Part shown: one piece after another, positions 35,705 to 44,229 of the stretch
Numbering within the stretch: position 1 is the stretch's first letter
Layout of the letters: every line of letters begins with the position of its first letter
From: an uncultured Lachnospiraceae bacterium
GTDB taxonomy: Bacteria; Bacillota; Clostridia; Lachnospirales; Lachnospiraceae
Reading direction: 5' to 3'
Length of the DNA stretch: 64,000 nt
Assembly: GCA_934437985.1 (NCBI GenBank)
Contig: CAKSBI010000007.1
Location: 6,905 to 70,904, forward strand
Notes under the pieces: generated by a model
What the model was told of the DNA's origin: nothing
The model's input: only the letters and a program-made list of their open reading frames with translations
The model's database searches: none
Program-made: the position numbers and the translations under genes

Positions 35705-36616
35705 CTATCCCTTTAATCCACCGGAATATGCTATCCCCTCTACAAGATAATCCTCACAATACAGGAACAATAATATACACGGTATCATATATACTGATGC
35801 AACCGCAAATGCAAGTCCGATCTCTCCCTGGTTAATCTTAGAAAGAAACACACTCAACGGATGCATATCCTGATCCGGCAGCATTATAAGCGGCTGCTCA
35901 ACCATGTTCCAGTAATCAATAAATACAAGCAATGCAACCGATACGATCGTTCCCTTACATAAAGGTGCGTATATCTTAGTAAAAATCTGCCATTCCCCGG
36001 CACCATCGATCATAGCAGCCTCTGTATATGATGAAGGAATCCTCCTCATATATTTTGTTAATATAAATACACTGAATGGCGAGAATATTCCCGGAAGTAT
36101 TATTGACCAGTTAGTTCCCACAGTTCCCATCCAGTCTGCAACAAGATAATTAGGAACAAGCGTTACCTGATATGGCATCAGCATAAGTATTATATACAGG
36201 AAAAACATCAATTCCTTAAGTCTCCCCGAAAATCTTGCAAAGCTGTATGAAGCCCCCAGCGCAACCAGAATCTGGAATATAAGTATTGGCAGTGTAAGCT
36301 TAACAGAATTCCAGAACTTAAACAGATACTCCGGACTTTTAAATAACACATCTGCATATTGTGAAAATGTGATCCGGTTAGGTTTTATCTTGATAAACAC
36401 TTTATCATTCTTGTATGTATTATCCTTAGACTGCGAAGTATCCCACCAGTCCCTCTGCTCCTTCTGGCTGAATACTTTACCATAATGTGCATTAATTTCA
36501 TTTGCAGACATAAACGAATCTGCTAACGTAACTATCGTCGGATATATAAAGATCAATGCAAATATGACCGCAATTACCGAGCCCATTATTCTGAACACTT
36601 TTTTCTTACGTCTCAT
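35705..36616 (-). CDS. MalG-type sugar ABC transporter permease
   Basis: A 303-aa permease of the carbohydrate uptake (CUT1) class. Six hydrophobic segments surround the EAA motif E-A-A-M-I-D-G-A-G-E-W-Q-I-F, followed by I-Y-A-P-L-C-K-G-T-I. An extracellular stretch of about 60 residues lies after the first helix and is rich in Lys and Asp, longer than usual. The ATG directly follows the stop of the partner permease and has GGAGG. The expected substrate class is a sugar or oligosaccharide, but the unusual operon partners leave this open. No cognate ATPase gene is present; CUT1 systems in Firmicutes can share a distant MsmX-like ATPase. Confidence 0.85.
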   Translation of the reverse strand: MRRKKKVFRIMGSVIAVIFALIFIYPTIVTLADSFMSANEINAHYGKVFSQKEQRDWWDTSQSKDNTYKNDKVFIKIKPNRITFSQYADVLFKSPEYLFKFWNSVKLTLPILIFQILVALGASYSFARFSGRLKELMFFLYIILMLMPYQVTLVPNYLVADWMGTVGTNWSIILPGIFSPFSVFILTKYMRRIPSSYTEAAMIDGAGEWQIFTKIYAPLCKGTIVSVALLVFIDYWNMVEQPLIMLPDQDMHPLSVFLSKINQGEIGLAFAVASVYMIPCILLFLYCEDYLVEGIAYSGGLKG

Positions 36617-37495
36617 CTATTCCTCCACTTCCTTTCCGAACTTATCCTCAACAAGGAATAGAATTCCAATAATTATAACCATAACAATACTCATTATAAC
36701 TGCTGCCGTTGAAAGCTTCTGGTAGTCAAGCTTTTCAAACTGGTTATTCATAAAATGCTGCATATAGTATATATTACCGTATGGATATCCACCTGTGAGA
36801 AGATACACCTCCCTGAATATCTTAAAGGAATTAATAAGCGATAATATTGCAACAAAAAATATTGTCGGCGAAAGATACCTCATCTTAATCTTCCAGAATA
36901 CTTTCCAGGAGCCTGCGCCCTCAAGCTTTGCAACCTCAATAAGGTCATTAGGCACATTTCCGAGCCCTGCCATAAACAGGATCATATTGTATCCCAGATT
37001 TTTCCACAAAAATAATGTCAGTACAATAAGCTGGTTATAATCCGAATCCAGCCAGTCAACAGGTGAGCACCCAAACATACCAATAATCTGGTTAAGTGCA
37101 CCATTGGTATCAAACATTACCTGCCACACAAGTATTACCGATGCAACAGGAACCATAAGCGGACTTAAGAATATAGTCCTCAACTGGCTCTTGAATGGTA
37201 TCCTGCAATCAAGAAGCAGCGCAAGAAGAAGCGACAGGATTACTGCCGATGGTACCGCGATCAGTGAAAAGATAAGTGTATTAAATGCTGCACTCTGAAA
37301 TGCCGAATTGGTAATAAGCGACTTAAAATTGTCAAGCCCGACGAAATTCTTCTGGATAGGATTATCAAGAAGACTGTAATATATTATTACAATAAATGGA
37401 ACGACAAAGAAAGTCAGCACTCCCAGCCCGCTTGGGGCCAGGAAAGCTAATGACTTAAGTCTTTCTTTTTTTAATAGCGTATGTGTTTTATTCAT
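36617..37495 (-). CDS. MalF-type sugar ABC transporter permease
   Basis: A 292-aa membrane protein with six hydrophobic helices and the EAA motif E-V-A-K-L-E-G-A-G-S-W-K-V-F, followed by I-K-M-R-Y-L-S-P-T-I. The N-terminal L-A-F-L-A-P-S-G-L-G-V-L-T-F-F-V-V-P segment is typical of MalF/UgpA permeases. It forms a heterodimer with the MalG-type protein, whose start abuts its stop. It is 26 bp downstream of the large solute-binding lipoprotein. The ribosome site (GGATGGGATG) is weaker than that of its neighbours. Confidence 0.86.
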   Translation of the reverse strand: MNKTHTLLKKERLKSLAFLAPSGLGVLTFFVVPFIVIIYYSLLDNPIQKNFVGLDNFKSLITNSAFQSAAFNTLIFSLIAVPSAVILSLLLALLLDCRIPFKSQLRTIFLSPLMVPVASVILVWQVMFDTNGALNQIIGMFGCSPVDWLDSDYNQLIVLTLFLWKNLGYNMILFMAGLGNVPNDLIEVAKLEGAGSWKVFWKIKMRYLSPTIFFVAILSLINSFKIFREVYLLTGGYPYGNIYYMQHFMNNQFEKLDYQKLSTAAVIMSIVMVIIIGILFLVEDKFGKEVEE

Positions 37496-37521
37496 GTTAT
37501 CATCCCATCCTATAAAACTGC

Positions 37522-40161
37522 TTACTTATTCTCGTTAACGTACTTACTCATCTTATCCTGAATAACCTTAACTGTTTCATCAAGAGACTTCTTACCACTA
37601 AAATATGATGTAACATCATCCATAAGCATCTCCATTGCCGAAGAATTATATGAATATGTTCCGTTTGCACGCTTAATCATATCACGTATTGTCTGTATCT
37701 CATCCTCGGTAGCAGGTGTTATCTTAACTGTATACTCTTCAGTTTCAGAACCTATTGTATATTCTGTGTTATTAGGCTCTACCTTATTGCCATTATCGTC
37801 TGTATAAGCCTCGGTAGCTGTATTTTTCTTAACCATATCTTCAAACTGGCTGGATGAAGCCGGGAATGATGACATATAATTCGTAACATTATCTTCAGGA
37901 GACATAAGGTCCTTAAGGATATCCCATGCAGCTTCCTTATTCTTAGAGCCTGAACATATTCCGAGTGCATTATTAGGAAGGATATATGTTCCAAATCCCT
38001 TTTCACAAGGATAACCGACAAACATAAAATCATTCTTATATAATGACTTGTTAACCTGAAGCTCCTCATATGAACTAAGATATATTGAATCGAGAAGAAT
38101 CTTGCCATTCTTATATCCGTTCTTAGTATCAATATTATCATAATTGACATCTTCATCATTCGGGAACTTATTACAGAACTCCAGTGCATCCTTGAAATCT
38201 TTTCCATCAAACTTTACTTCACCTGTAGTCCAGTCAATGTAATTGCTTATATCATGAAGTACAAAGTTATTCAGGACACTGCTCTTACTGTCGCCGGTAA
38301 GCAGGCTTGTTCCCTCAGGCTTGCTGTTATAATAATTAATAACATCCTTCGTTGTCCAGCCATCCTTGAACTGCTTTAGCTCAGACTCTTTTCCGGCGAG
38401 TGAAACTATTGAGAAGTAATCCGGTATGAAGTACAGCTTACCATCTTCTCTTATCGCATCAAGTAATCCGTCAACGAAGTAGCTTTCGTTCATTGTATCA
38501 TCATTTTTAACAAATGTATTAATATCCTCAAGTATACCCTTTGCAGCATAATTCTTATAATCAACACTCTGTACATCTAATATATCAGGGATATTACCGG
38601 ATGTTATCTCGTTGTTGATCTTAGTCATAGGATTATCATCATTATCAAATGTAACATACTCGACCTTGTACTTGTCACTCTGCTTATTATACTCAATTAT
38701 CCTCTGCTGCAGATCTGACGAGCTGTAAGCAGCCATTACCTTGATTACCTGCTTTTCACTGTCCTTGCCATCACCTTCAACGAGGAATCCTGCAACAGTA
38801 GCAGCGCTCTTACTGTCAAACTTATCATATGCACAGAATATACGTCCATCATCAAGCGGTACAACCGCATTGACAGAATCACCAGGTATTCCTGCATCCA
38901 TCCAGTCAAGAATCTTAGTAATCTTATCAGCTTCAAAATCATATGTATAATATGACTTACTGTCCTTAAGAAGTAATGGGAATGATGCTGCCCCATCCAT
39001 AAGTGTATAAGACATTGATGTTCCCTTTTCTCCACTAAGTCCTTCTATCTTACTACCCATCTTGGCATTCTTCACATCGATTTCAGCATAATATGTTCCG
39101 TCTTTTCCATAACTGCATGCAATTACCCTGCCATCAGTAGTAACTGCAATACTGTCAATATAATCCTCAGACTTTATCTCACTCTTAACTTCACCCTTAT
39201 CTGTAACAACCTTAAACAAACCCTCGCCTGCGCCAATCAGGTATGTTCCATCACCAACGATCTTAAAATTATTGATATATTCGCCCTCTTCCTCTTTAAG
39301 GTCAAGCTTATCCGTTATATCAATTGAATCCTTTTTTTCGCCATCCGGTGAATAACTTTCTAAAATGTACCTATTCGTAGACGTATCACTTTTCTCATCA
39401 TAATTATAGTCATTAAGAAGCATCACAATACTGCCATCTTTATTGATACCATAATCATTAACTGATATATTATCCTGTTCAAATGTACATAAGTCAGTTG
39501 TTTTCTTACTCTCAATATCATACTTGCAAAATGAAGTTATAATCTTATAATCGGCATACTTTTTCTCAAGCTCCTCATATGTCATTGTATCCTTGTTATC
39601 AGAGCCGCTGTTATCCGCGCCTGACACATCCGAACCGCCATTGTCATCTTTATTGCCGGTGTCGCCTTTGCTGCCTTTATCAGCATTATCCTTACCTGAA
39701 TCATCACCAAACAAATCATCAATGTCGCCTAAAAGCTCATCATCCGATACATCATCACTCTTTTTCTGTGAATCAGAAGCATCACTTTCCTTATCCTTTT
39801 TAACAGTAGTGTCTGAACTGTCTGCTGCAGTATCGTCTGACACGTCCCCTTCCCCGGCATAAACAGATGTATCATCATTAATCTTATCCAGGTCATCATA
39901 ATACTCCTGTGGATAATCAGGCACCTTACTGTACATATAATATACTGTACCATTACCATACTTCATCTGTGATATGTTATCTTCCTCTCCCATATCATCC
40001 CTCAGGGTTGTCTCTTCAAACTTATAGCTGTCATATATAACAGCCCCGCCTGTTGAAGTCTTACCCTTGTCATCACTGCCTTTGCAGCCGGCTAATACGG
40101 ATACAACCATTAAGCCTGCCATTAATCCGGCAGTCCTTCTCCTGAACTTCTTAATCTTCAT
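37522..40161 (-). CDS. Very large solute-binding lipoprotein with N-terminal propeller-like region
   Basis: An 879-aa lipoprotein with lipobox V-L-A-G-C (Cys about residue 25). The first half (about 25-470) contains an acidic Asp/Ser/Lys low-complexity stretch (about 90-185) and repeated beta-strand units such as D-G-S-I-V-M-L, D-G-R-V-I-A-C and D-G-R-I-F-C-A-Y, suggesting a beta-propeller. The second half (about 475-879) looks like a family 1 extracellular solute-binding protein (I-K-V-M-A-A-Y, N-N-E-I-T-S-G-N-I-P-D-I-L, and a late A-A-W-D-I-L-K-D-L-M). Ordinary sugar-binding proteins are near 420-550 aa. The start is taken at the second ATG, nine bases after AGGAAGG. It heads the five-gene operon. 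Confidence 0.8.
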   Translation of the reverse strand: MKIKKFRRRTAGLMAGLMVVSVLAGCKGSDDKGKTSTGGAVIYDSYKFEETTLRDDMGEEDNISQMKYGNGTVYYMYSKVPDYPQEYYDDLDKINDDTSVYAGEGDVSDDTAADSSDTTVKKDKESDASDSQKKSDDVSDDELLGDIDDLFGDDSGKDNADKGSKGDTGNKDDNGGSDVSGADNSGSDNKDTMTYEELEKKYADYKIITSFCKYDIESKKTTDLCTFEQDNISVNDYGINKDGSIVMLLNDYNYDEKSDTSTNRYILESYSPDGEKKDSIDITDKLDLKEEEGEYINNFKIVGDGTYLIGAGEGLFKVVTDKGEVKSEIKSEDYIDSIAVTTDGRVIACSYGKDGTYYAEIDVKNAKMGSKIEGLSGEKGTSMSYTLMDGAASFPLLLKDSKSYYTYDFEADKITKILDWMDAGIPGDSVNAVVPLDDGRIFCAYDKFDSKSAATVAGFLVEGDGKDSEKQVIKVMAAYSSSDLQQRIIEYNKQSDKYKVEYVTFDNDDNPMTKINNEITSGNIPDILDVQSVDYKNYAAKGILEDINTFVKNDDTMNESYFVDGLLDAIREDGKLYFIPDYFSIVSLAGKESELKQFKDGWTTKDVINYYNSKPEGTSLLTGDSKSSVLNNFVLHDISNYIDWTTGEVKFDGKDFKDALEFCNKFPNDEDVNYDNIDTKNGYKNGKILLDSIYLSSYEELQVNKSLYKNDFMFVGYPCEKGFGTYILPNNALGICSGSKNKEAAWDILKDLMSPEDNVTNYMSSFPASSSQFEDMVKKNTATEAYTDDNGNKVEPNNTEYTIGSETEEYTVKITPATEDEIQTIRDMIKRANGTYSYNSSAMEMLMDDVTSYFSGKKSLDETVKVIQDKMSKYVNENK

Positions 40162-40183
40162 ACTCTTCATCCTTCCTATATTT

Positions 40184-40235
40184 TGTAACTTACATGATGC
40201 TTACTATACAGTACACTTGTAACAGAGTTGTTACA
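40184..40235. promoter_or_regulatory. TGTAAC palindromes upstream of the SBP operon
   Basis: TGTAA-C-TTACA (40184-40194) and TGTAAC-AGAGTT-GTTACA (40218-40235) lie 23-74 bp upstream of the operon start, and a further GTTACA is at about 40290. Repeated TGTAAC half-sites suggest an operator array. The rest of the 40162-40350 gap shows no gene. Confidence 0.45.
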
Positions 40236-40350
40236 TTATTTATAAAATAATATTACGATATATATATAAGACAATTATCCCACACAAAATGTTACAGCAT
40301 TTGTATTAAATATTGCTAAATATCATTAAAAAACTATAATGTCTTTGCCC

Positions 40351-42048
40351 TCATTCCCCAAGCCTGACAAATGAAGAATATATATCTAATCTGCCCCAGC
40401 CCCAGCTCTTATCGGGAACTGCCAGCCCCTCCTTATCAGCACCCCTTATAAGATAATTCTTCGCAGTCGTATTATTGACAGGTATATTCCTTCTTCCCCA
40501 CTCTGCTATTAACGCCACTGCACCTGCCCCAACTCCTGCTGCTATACTTGTTCCGGTCACTTCTGTAAATCCGCCAAATCCATTTGCTGTATACACATTT
40601 ACTGCCGGTGCAGTTATGTCCGGCTTTACCCTTCCATTTCTTGTAAATCCCCTGCTTGAATTAACATAGAGACTGTCACCTGAAACAGAACTGCCCCCAA
40701 ATGTTATCACTCCCGATGCATTACCCGGCTCACATACAGTGATATCCGGATCCGGTGCAAGAAATACTACTGAACTTCCCGCAAAATTTTCCATTGGAAG
40801 CCACATATCAAATACACCCGGCTGGGGGCTCTGCTGAATTACCCTTATTGTCCACAAGCCCGGTGCCGGATTAATAAATCTGAAAAACAGCAGTTCATCC
40901 CCGGAGTTTCCCTCAATTATCTCAGAAGATACTTCTAAGGTTGTATTGTTAAGAATAAAGTTAAGAGTGCGCTGCTCACCAAATCTTGCCTCAATAATTC
41001 CCGTATATTCCCCAATCGGAGGCCTGACGGCAACTGCAAACATAGTTGCAGGACCGCCCCACAGCTCTGCCGTGAATCCACTTACACCCCCCTCAACAGA
41101 TATCTCCACGTCCTGTGATTCTTCATATAATAATGGCCTGCTTCTGAAATGATGCGCCCTTCCGGTCTCATTTCCTGCTGCCGCACATACATAAATTCCC
41201 GGATTATATGTTATCAGATTAATATATTCTGCAAGTGGCCCGGTTCCGTTATGATCCCCCTGGTTAGTTCCGATTCCCAGACACAATACCAGCGGTTTAC
41301 GCTGCTTTTTAACTACTTCAAGTACATATGTAATAGCCAGTAATATATCATTTTCCTGATAAGCTTCCACATTACCGTTAATCCCATAATAATCCCTGTA
41401 CACCTGTTTGGCCTTTTTCAGCTTTACAACAATCAGCTCGGCAAGCGGGGCCGCCCCTGAAAAATCAGCTTCCTCCACCTCGCGCCCTGCCGCCACAGCC
41501 GCTATAGCTGTTCCATGGTCACTGTCTTCTGCAAGAGATTCAATACCATCACTTGACACAGGTCCATTCCTTAGAGCCTCATTAATGTCCTGCACCGTAT
41601 ACTCCGTACCATAAGCAATCCCCTCGGGCGGGCTGCCGCTTCTGTCTTCCTGATTCCATGCAGCAACTATTTTAGTTGTATTGTCCTCCCTCACGAAGGC
41701 AGGATGCCTGAAATCAATGCCATTATCAATCACTGCAACAAGCACATTTTGTCCATACAGATTCAAAAAGGGCTGCCTCCGCAGCCTTAATATCCCTGTT
41801 TGCTGCAAAACCTGCATATCAAGCAGCCCATAGCATTTTGGAAGCGCCCTGTATCCCATCCTGCTTACAAGAAACCTGTCCGTATCAAATGGTTCATATA
41901 CTATTGCCTGCAGCTCATTGACGTATTGCACACATACATCTTCAAATCTCCGCTGAAAATACTCACTGTCCGCATTATAATCCACAATATAGTCAATATA
42001 ATCCTGTGAATATATCTGCTCCTCACACGCTCTTCCGGTTATTGGCAT
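40351..42048 (-). CDS. Csp-type clostridial subtilase (S8 family)
   Basis: A 565-aa serine protease of the clostridial Csp group, members of which take part in spore germination by activating cortex hydrolase. All three catalytic motifs are intact: Asp in V-A-V-I-D-N-G-I-D (about residue 108), His in D-H-G-T-A-I-A-A-V-A-A-G (about 178), and Ser in V-T-G-T-S-I-A-A-G (about 497). A propeptide-like N-terminus (about 1-90) precedes the catalytic domain, and the jelly-roll insertion typical of Csps lies between His and Ser. No signal peptide is visible. The start has AAGGAAA. It is monocistronic, and no cortex hydrolase gene is nearby, so a role in germination is inferred from family only. Confidence 0.85.
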   Translation of the reverse strand: MPITGRACEEQIYSQDYIDYIVDYNADSEYFQRRFEDVCVQYVNELQAIVYEPFDTDRFLVSRMGYRALPKCYGLLDMQVLQQTGILRLRRQPFLNLYGQNVLVAVIDNGIDFRHPAFVREDNTTKIVAAWNQEDRSGSPPEGIAYGTEYTVQDINEALRNGPVSSDGIESLAEDSDHGTAIAAVAAGREVEEADFSGAAPLAELIVVKLKKAKQVYRDYYGINGNVEAYQENDILLAITYVLEVVKKQRKPLVLCLGIGTNQGDHNGTGPLAEYINLITYNPGIYVCAAAGNETGRAHHFRSRPLLYEESQDVEISVEGGVSGFTAELWGGPATMFAVAVRPPIGEYTGIIEARFGEQRTLNFILNNTTLEVSSEIIEGNSGDELLFFRFINPAPGLWTIRVIQQSPQPGVFDMWLPMENFAGSSVVFLAPDPDITVCEPGNASGVITFGGSSVSGDSLYVNSSRGFTRNGRVKPDITAPAVNVYTANGFGGFTEVTGTSIAAGVGAGAVALIAEWGRRNIPVNNTTAKNYLIRGADKEGLAVPDKSWGWGRLDIYSSFVRLGE

Positions 42049-42127
42049 ATATATTTTCCTTATTATACTTTATTATTAATAACTATATTAAATAATTACA
42101 GCCAATATACCGGCGGCTTAAAATAAT

Positions 42128-42156
42128 TTGACATCTTTATACATATAAAATATAAT
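42128..42156 (+). promoter_or_regulatory. Promoter of the two-component system
   Basis: TTGACA (42128-42133), 17-bp spacer, TATAAT (42151-42156): a full consensus promoter 39 bp upstream of the histidine kinase start. Confidence 0.8.
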
Positions 42157-42195
42157 TAAATACAATAATTGACATTTTTCCAAAAGGAGTTTTCA

Positions 42196-43497
42196 ATGAC
42201 AACATTTATAAGAGCATTAGAGCTCATTACATATATAATACTTGCATTCGGATGTTTTGGACTTAAACCCCGCATAACACTGTTGTCGGTCAGCACGTCC
42301 ATTATTCTGCTGACAGGCTGGAGCATCTACGCACTATCAGCTGCCACCCCATTTCCGGTAACATTCGTACATATAGCAGTTATATGTGTCCTTATTAAAG
42401 AAAAATTTTATATAAGCTTATGTACCGCTGTTGTTTCGTCCCTGGCTATGAATATAATATCCTGTTTTATTTCCTTTATTATATATGTTTTTTTCCAGCC
42501 ACAATCCTCCGGTACATCAAATATCATTTACATATCTTCAATTATTGCATTACTGATCCTGATTGCAGCGTCATTCACCGCACACATCAGATTCCATTCA
42601 TTAACATCCATTGTAAGGGAATTAAGTCTGTGGCAGTGCATTGCAATTACATGTCTGTGCCTGTTTGATTTTTTTCTCTCTTCAATCACCTCTGTGCTAA
42701 TGGAGCAGGATCTGAACCGACCTGGCCGTTATCTTATAATCACCACAATATACCTGACCATAATAACGAGCCTTGTCATTCTGGCATTGTACCTCAGGCT
42801 TCACAGACTTAATAAGTTATTAAACGAAGCTAATAATACCAATATGAAGCTGCTGAAGCTTGAAGAGAATCATTTTATGACTCTTCAGAATAAAAATATG
42901 GATCTGAGGGCATTCAGGCATGACTACAATCACCATATACGCGCCTTACAGAAGCTGGTATCAGACTCTCCTGATAAGCTCGTCCATTATATTGAAAATA
43001 TGGCAGAGATTAAAGAGTATACACACTATATCAGCTGTAACAGCCTTGTAGCAGATTCTGTTGTTAATTACTATTATGAGGAGTTCAGGAATATTAAGGC
43101 AGCATTTCAAGTTACCGGTATGCTCCCGGAGCATATTGCAATCGAAGACAGTGATCTGTGTGTCATATTGTCCAATATGCTTAGCAATGCATATGATGAA
43201 ATGATACGTATTGCTTACGATAAAACCAATACACCTGTTGTATACTGCTCAATATTCATTCTCAATAACTATATTGAAATATGTGTTGAAAATACATCAC
43301 ATGAATATGCAGGCACATCAATAACAGGTACATCAAAAGCTGATACCATTAATCATGGTTTCGGACTAAGGAATATCGAAAAAGCAGCAAAAAAATATAA
43401 CGGCAGCCTGCACGTTGACTATTCAGATAACAGGTTCAGGACATCTGTCAGGCTGCAGTACCGGCCATCTGCCACACAGCAGACTTATGGGAGGTGA
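42196..43497 (+). CDS. AgrC/VirS-like GHKL histidine kinase
   Basis: A 433-aa membrane histidine kinase. About six hydrophobic helices fill residues 5-205, followed by a short coiled coil and the phosphorylation motif F-R-H-D-Y-N-H-H (about 237). The C-terminal GHKL ATPase has L-S-N-M-L-S-N-A-Y-D-E-M (N-box) and G-F-G-L-R-N-I (G-box). This layout is that of AgrC-type kinases that sense peptide pheromones or cell-envelope signals. The ATG at 42196 has AAAAGGAG upstream; the upstream TTG is rejected. It is paired with a LytTR response regulator six bases downstream. No agrB/agrD-like genes are seen nearby, so the signal is unknown. Confidence 0.88.
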   Translation: MTTFIRALELITYIILAFGCFGLKPRITLLSVSTSIILLTGWSIYALSAATPFPVTFVHIAVICVLIKEKFYISLCTAVVSSLAMNIISCFISFIIYVFFQPQSSGTSNIIYISSIIALLILIAASFTAHIRFHSLTSIVRELSLWQCIAITCLCLFDFFLSSITSVLMEQDLNRPGRYLIITTIYLTIITSLVILALYLRLHRLNKLLNEANNTNMKLLKLEENHFMTLQNKNMDLRAFRHDYNHHIRALQKLVSDSPDKLVHYIENMAEIKEYTHYISCNSLVADSVVNYYYEEFRNIKAAFQVTGMLPEHIAIEDSDLCVILSNMLSNAYDEMIRIAYDKTNTPVVYCSIFILNNYIEICVENTSHEYAGTSITGTSKADTINHGFGLRNIEKAAKKYNGSLHVDYSDNRFRTSVRLQYRPSATQQTYGR

Positions 43498-43503
43498 TGT
43501 GCA

Positions 43504-44175
43504 ATGCAGATAGGTATATGCGATGATAATACAGATGAGCTTAATAATATAAAAGATATCTGTGTTGATCTGGGATATTCTTCCATTGTATCGTTTTCAT
43601 CAGCCGGTGATTTACTTGGAAATAATATCATTTATCCGGATCTATTATTTCTTGACATAGAAATGGATGGAATCAACGGCATTAACCTCAAAAATCATTT
43701 TGAAAAAAATAACATACCAACCCTGATTGTATTTACAACCAGTCACACAGAATTAATGCCTGATGCCTTCGGGAAAAATGTCATCAGTTTTCTGCCAAAA
43801 CCATGCTTAAGACATTCCGTTGCCATGTGTATTGAACGTGCGGAATTTCTGCTGCGTGACTACTACCGCATTCAGACCGATAACGATATTACACTTATAA
43901 GCCGTGATGTTCTGTATATGTCAGCCGAGCAGAAATATACAATTATATACACAACTTCCAGCCGGTTTTTTCATTCCAGAAAGCCAATCATGCAATGGTT
44001 CAGTGAGCTTGAACAGATAGGTTACTGCCAGATATCAAGATCAATCATCATCAATATGGTGTATTGTAAATGCATCATAAAATATGAAGCCATATTAACT
44101 GATGGCACCAGGCTCAGGATAAGCAGAAGATACCTGCCACTCACCCTGGCTGCAAAAAAAGCAGGTCTTCTATGA
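43504..44175 (+). CDS. LytTR-family response regulator (AgrA-like)
   Basis: A 223-aa transcription factor with an N-terminal receiver domain (I-C-D-D-N at the acidic pocket, phospho-acceptor Asp in L-F-L-D-I-E-M-D-G, conserved Lys in F-L-P-K-P) and a C-terminal LytTR DNA-binding domain (about 125-223, with I-S-R-D-V-L-Y-M and Q-I-S-R-S-I-I-I-N). The start has GGGAGGTGATG. It is the partner of the upstream kinase. LytTR regulators bind paired direct repeats; such targets were not found with confidence here. The end of the gene forms one arm of a terminator that serves the converging surface-protein gene. Confidence 0.9.
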   Translation: MQIGICDDNTDELNNIKDICVDLGYSSIVSFSSAGDLLGNNIIYPDLLFLDIEMDGINGINLKNHFEKNNIPTLIVFTTSHTELMPDAFGKNVISFLPKPCLRHSVAMCIERAEFLLRDYYRIQTDNDITLISRDVLYMSAEQKYTIIYTTSSRFFHSRKPIMQWFSELEQIGYCQISRSIIINMVYCKCIIKYEAILTDGTRLRISRRYLPLTLAAKKAGLL

Positions 44176-44199
44176 ACAAAGTATATACAGAAGACCTGC
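44161..44199 (-). terminator. Terminator of the LRR/CBM2-like operon, overlapping the regulator gene end
   Basis: GCAGGTCTTCT and its perfect complement enclose a 17-nt loop. On the minus strand it is followed by T7, so it ends the leftward LRR transcript; the right arm side has no T-run. One arm lies inside the response regulator coding sequence. Confidence 0.75.
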
Positions 44200-44229
44200 C
44201 ATCACACAATCAGCAATAACCTGGCAATC

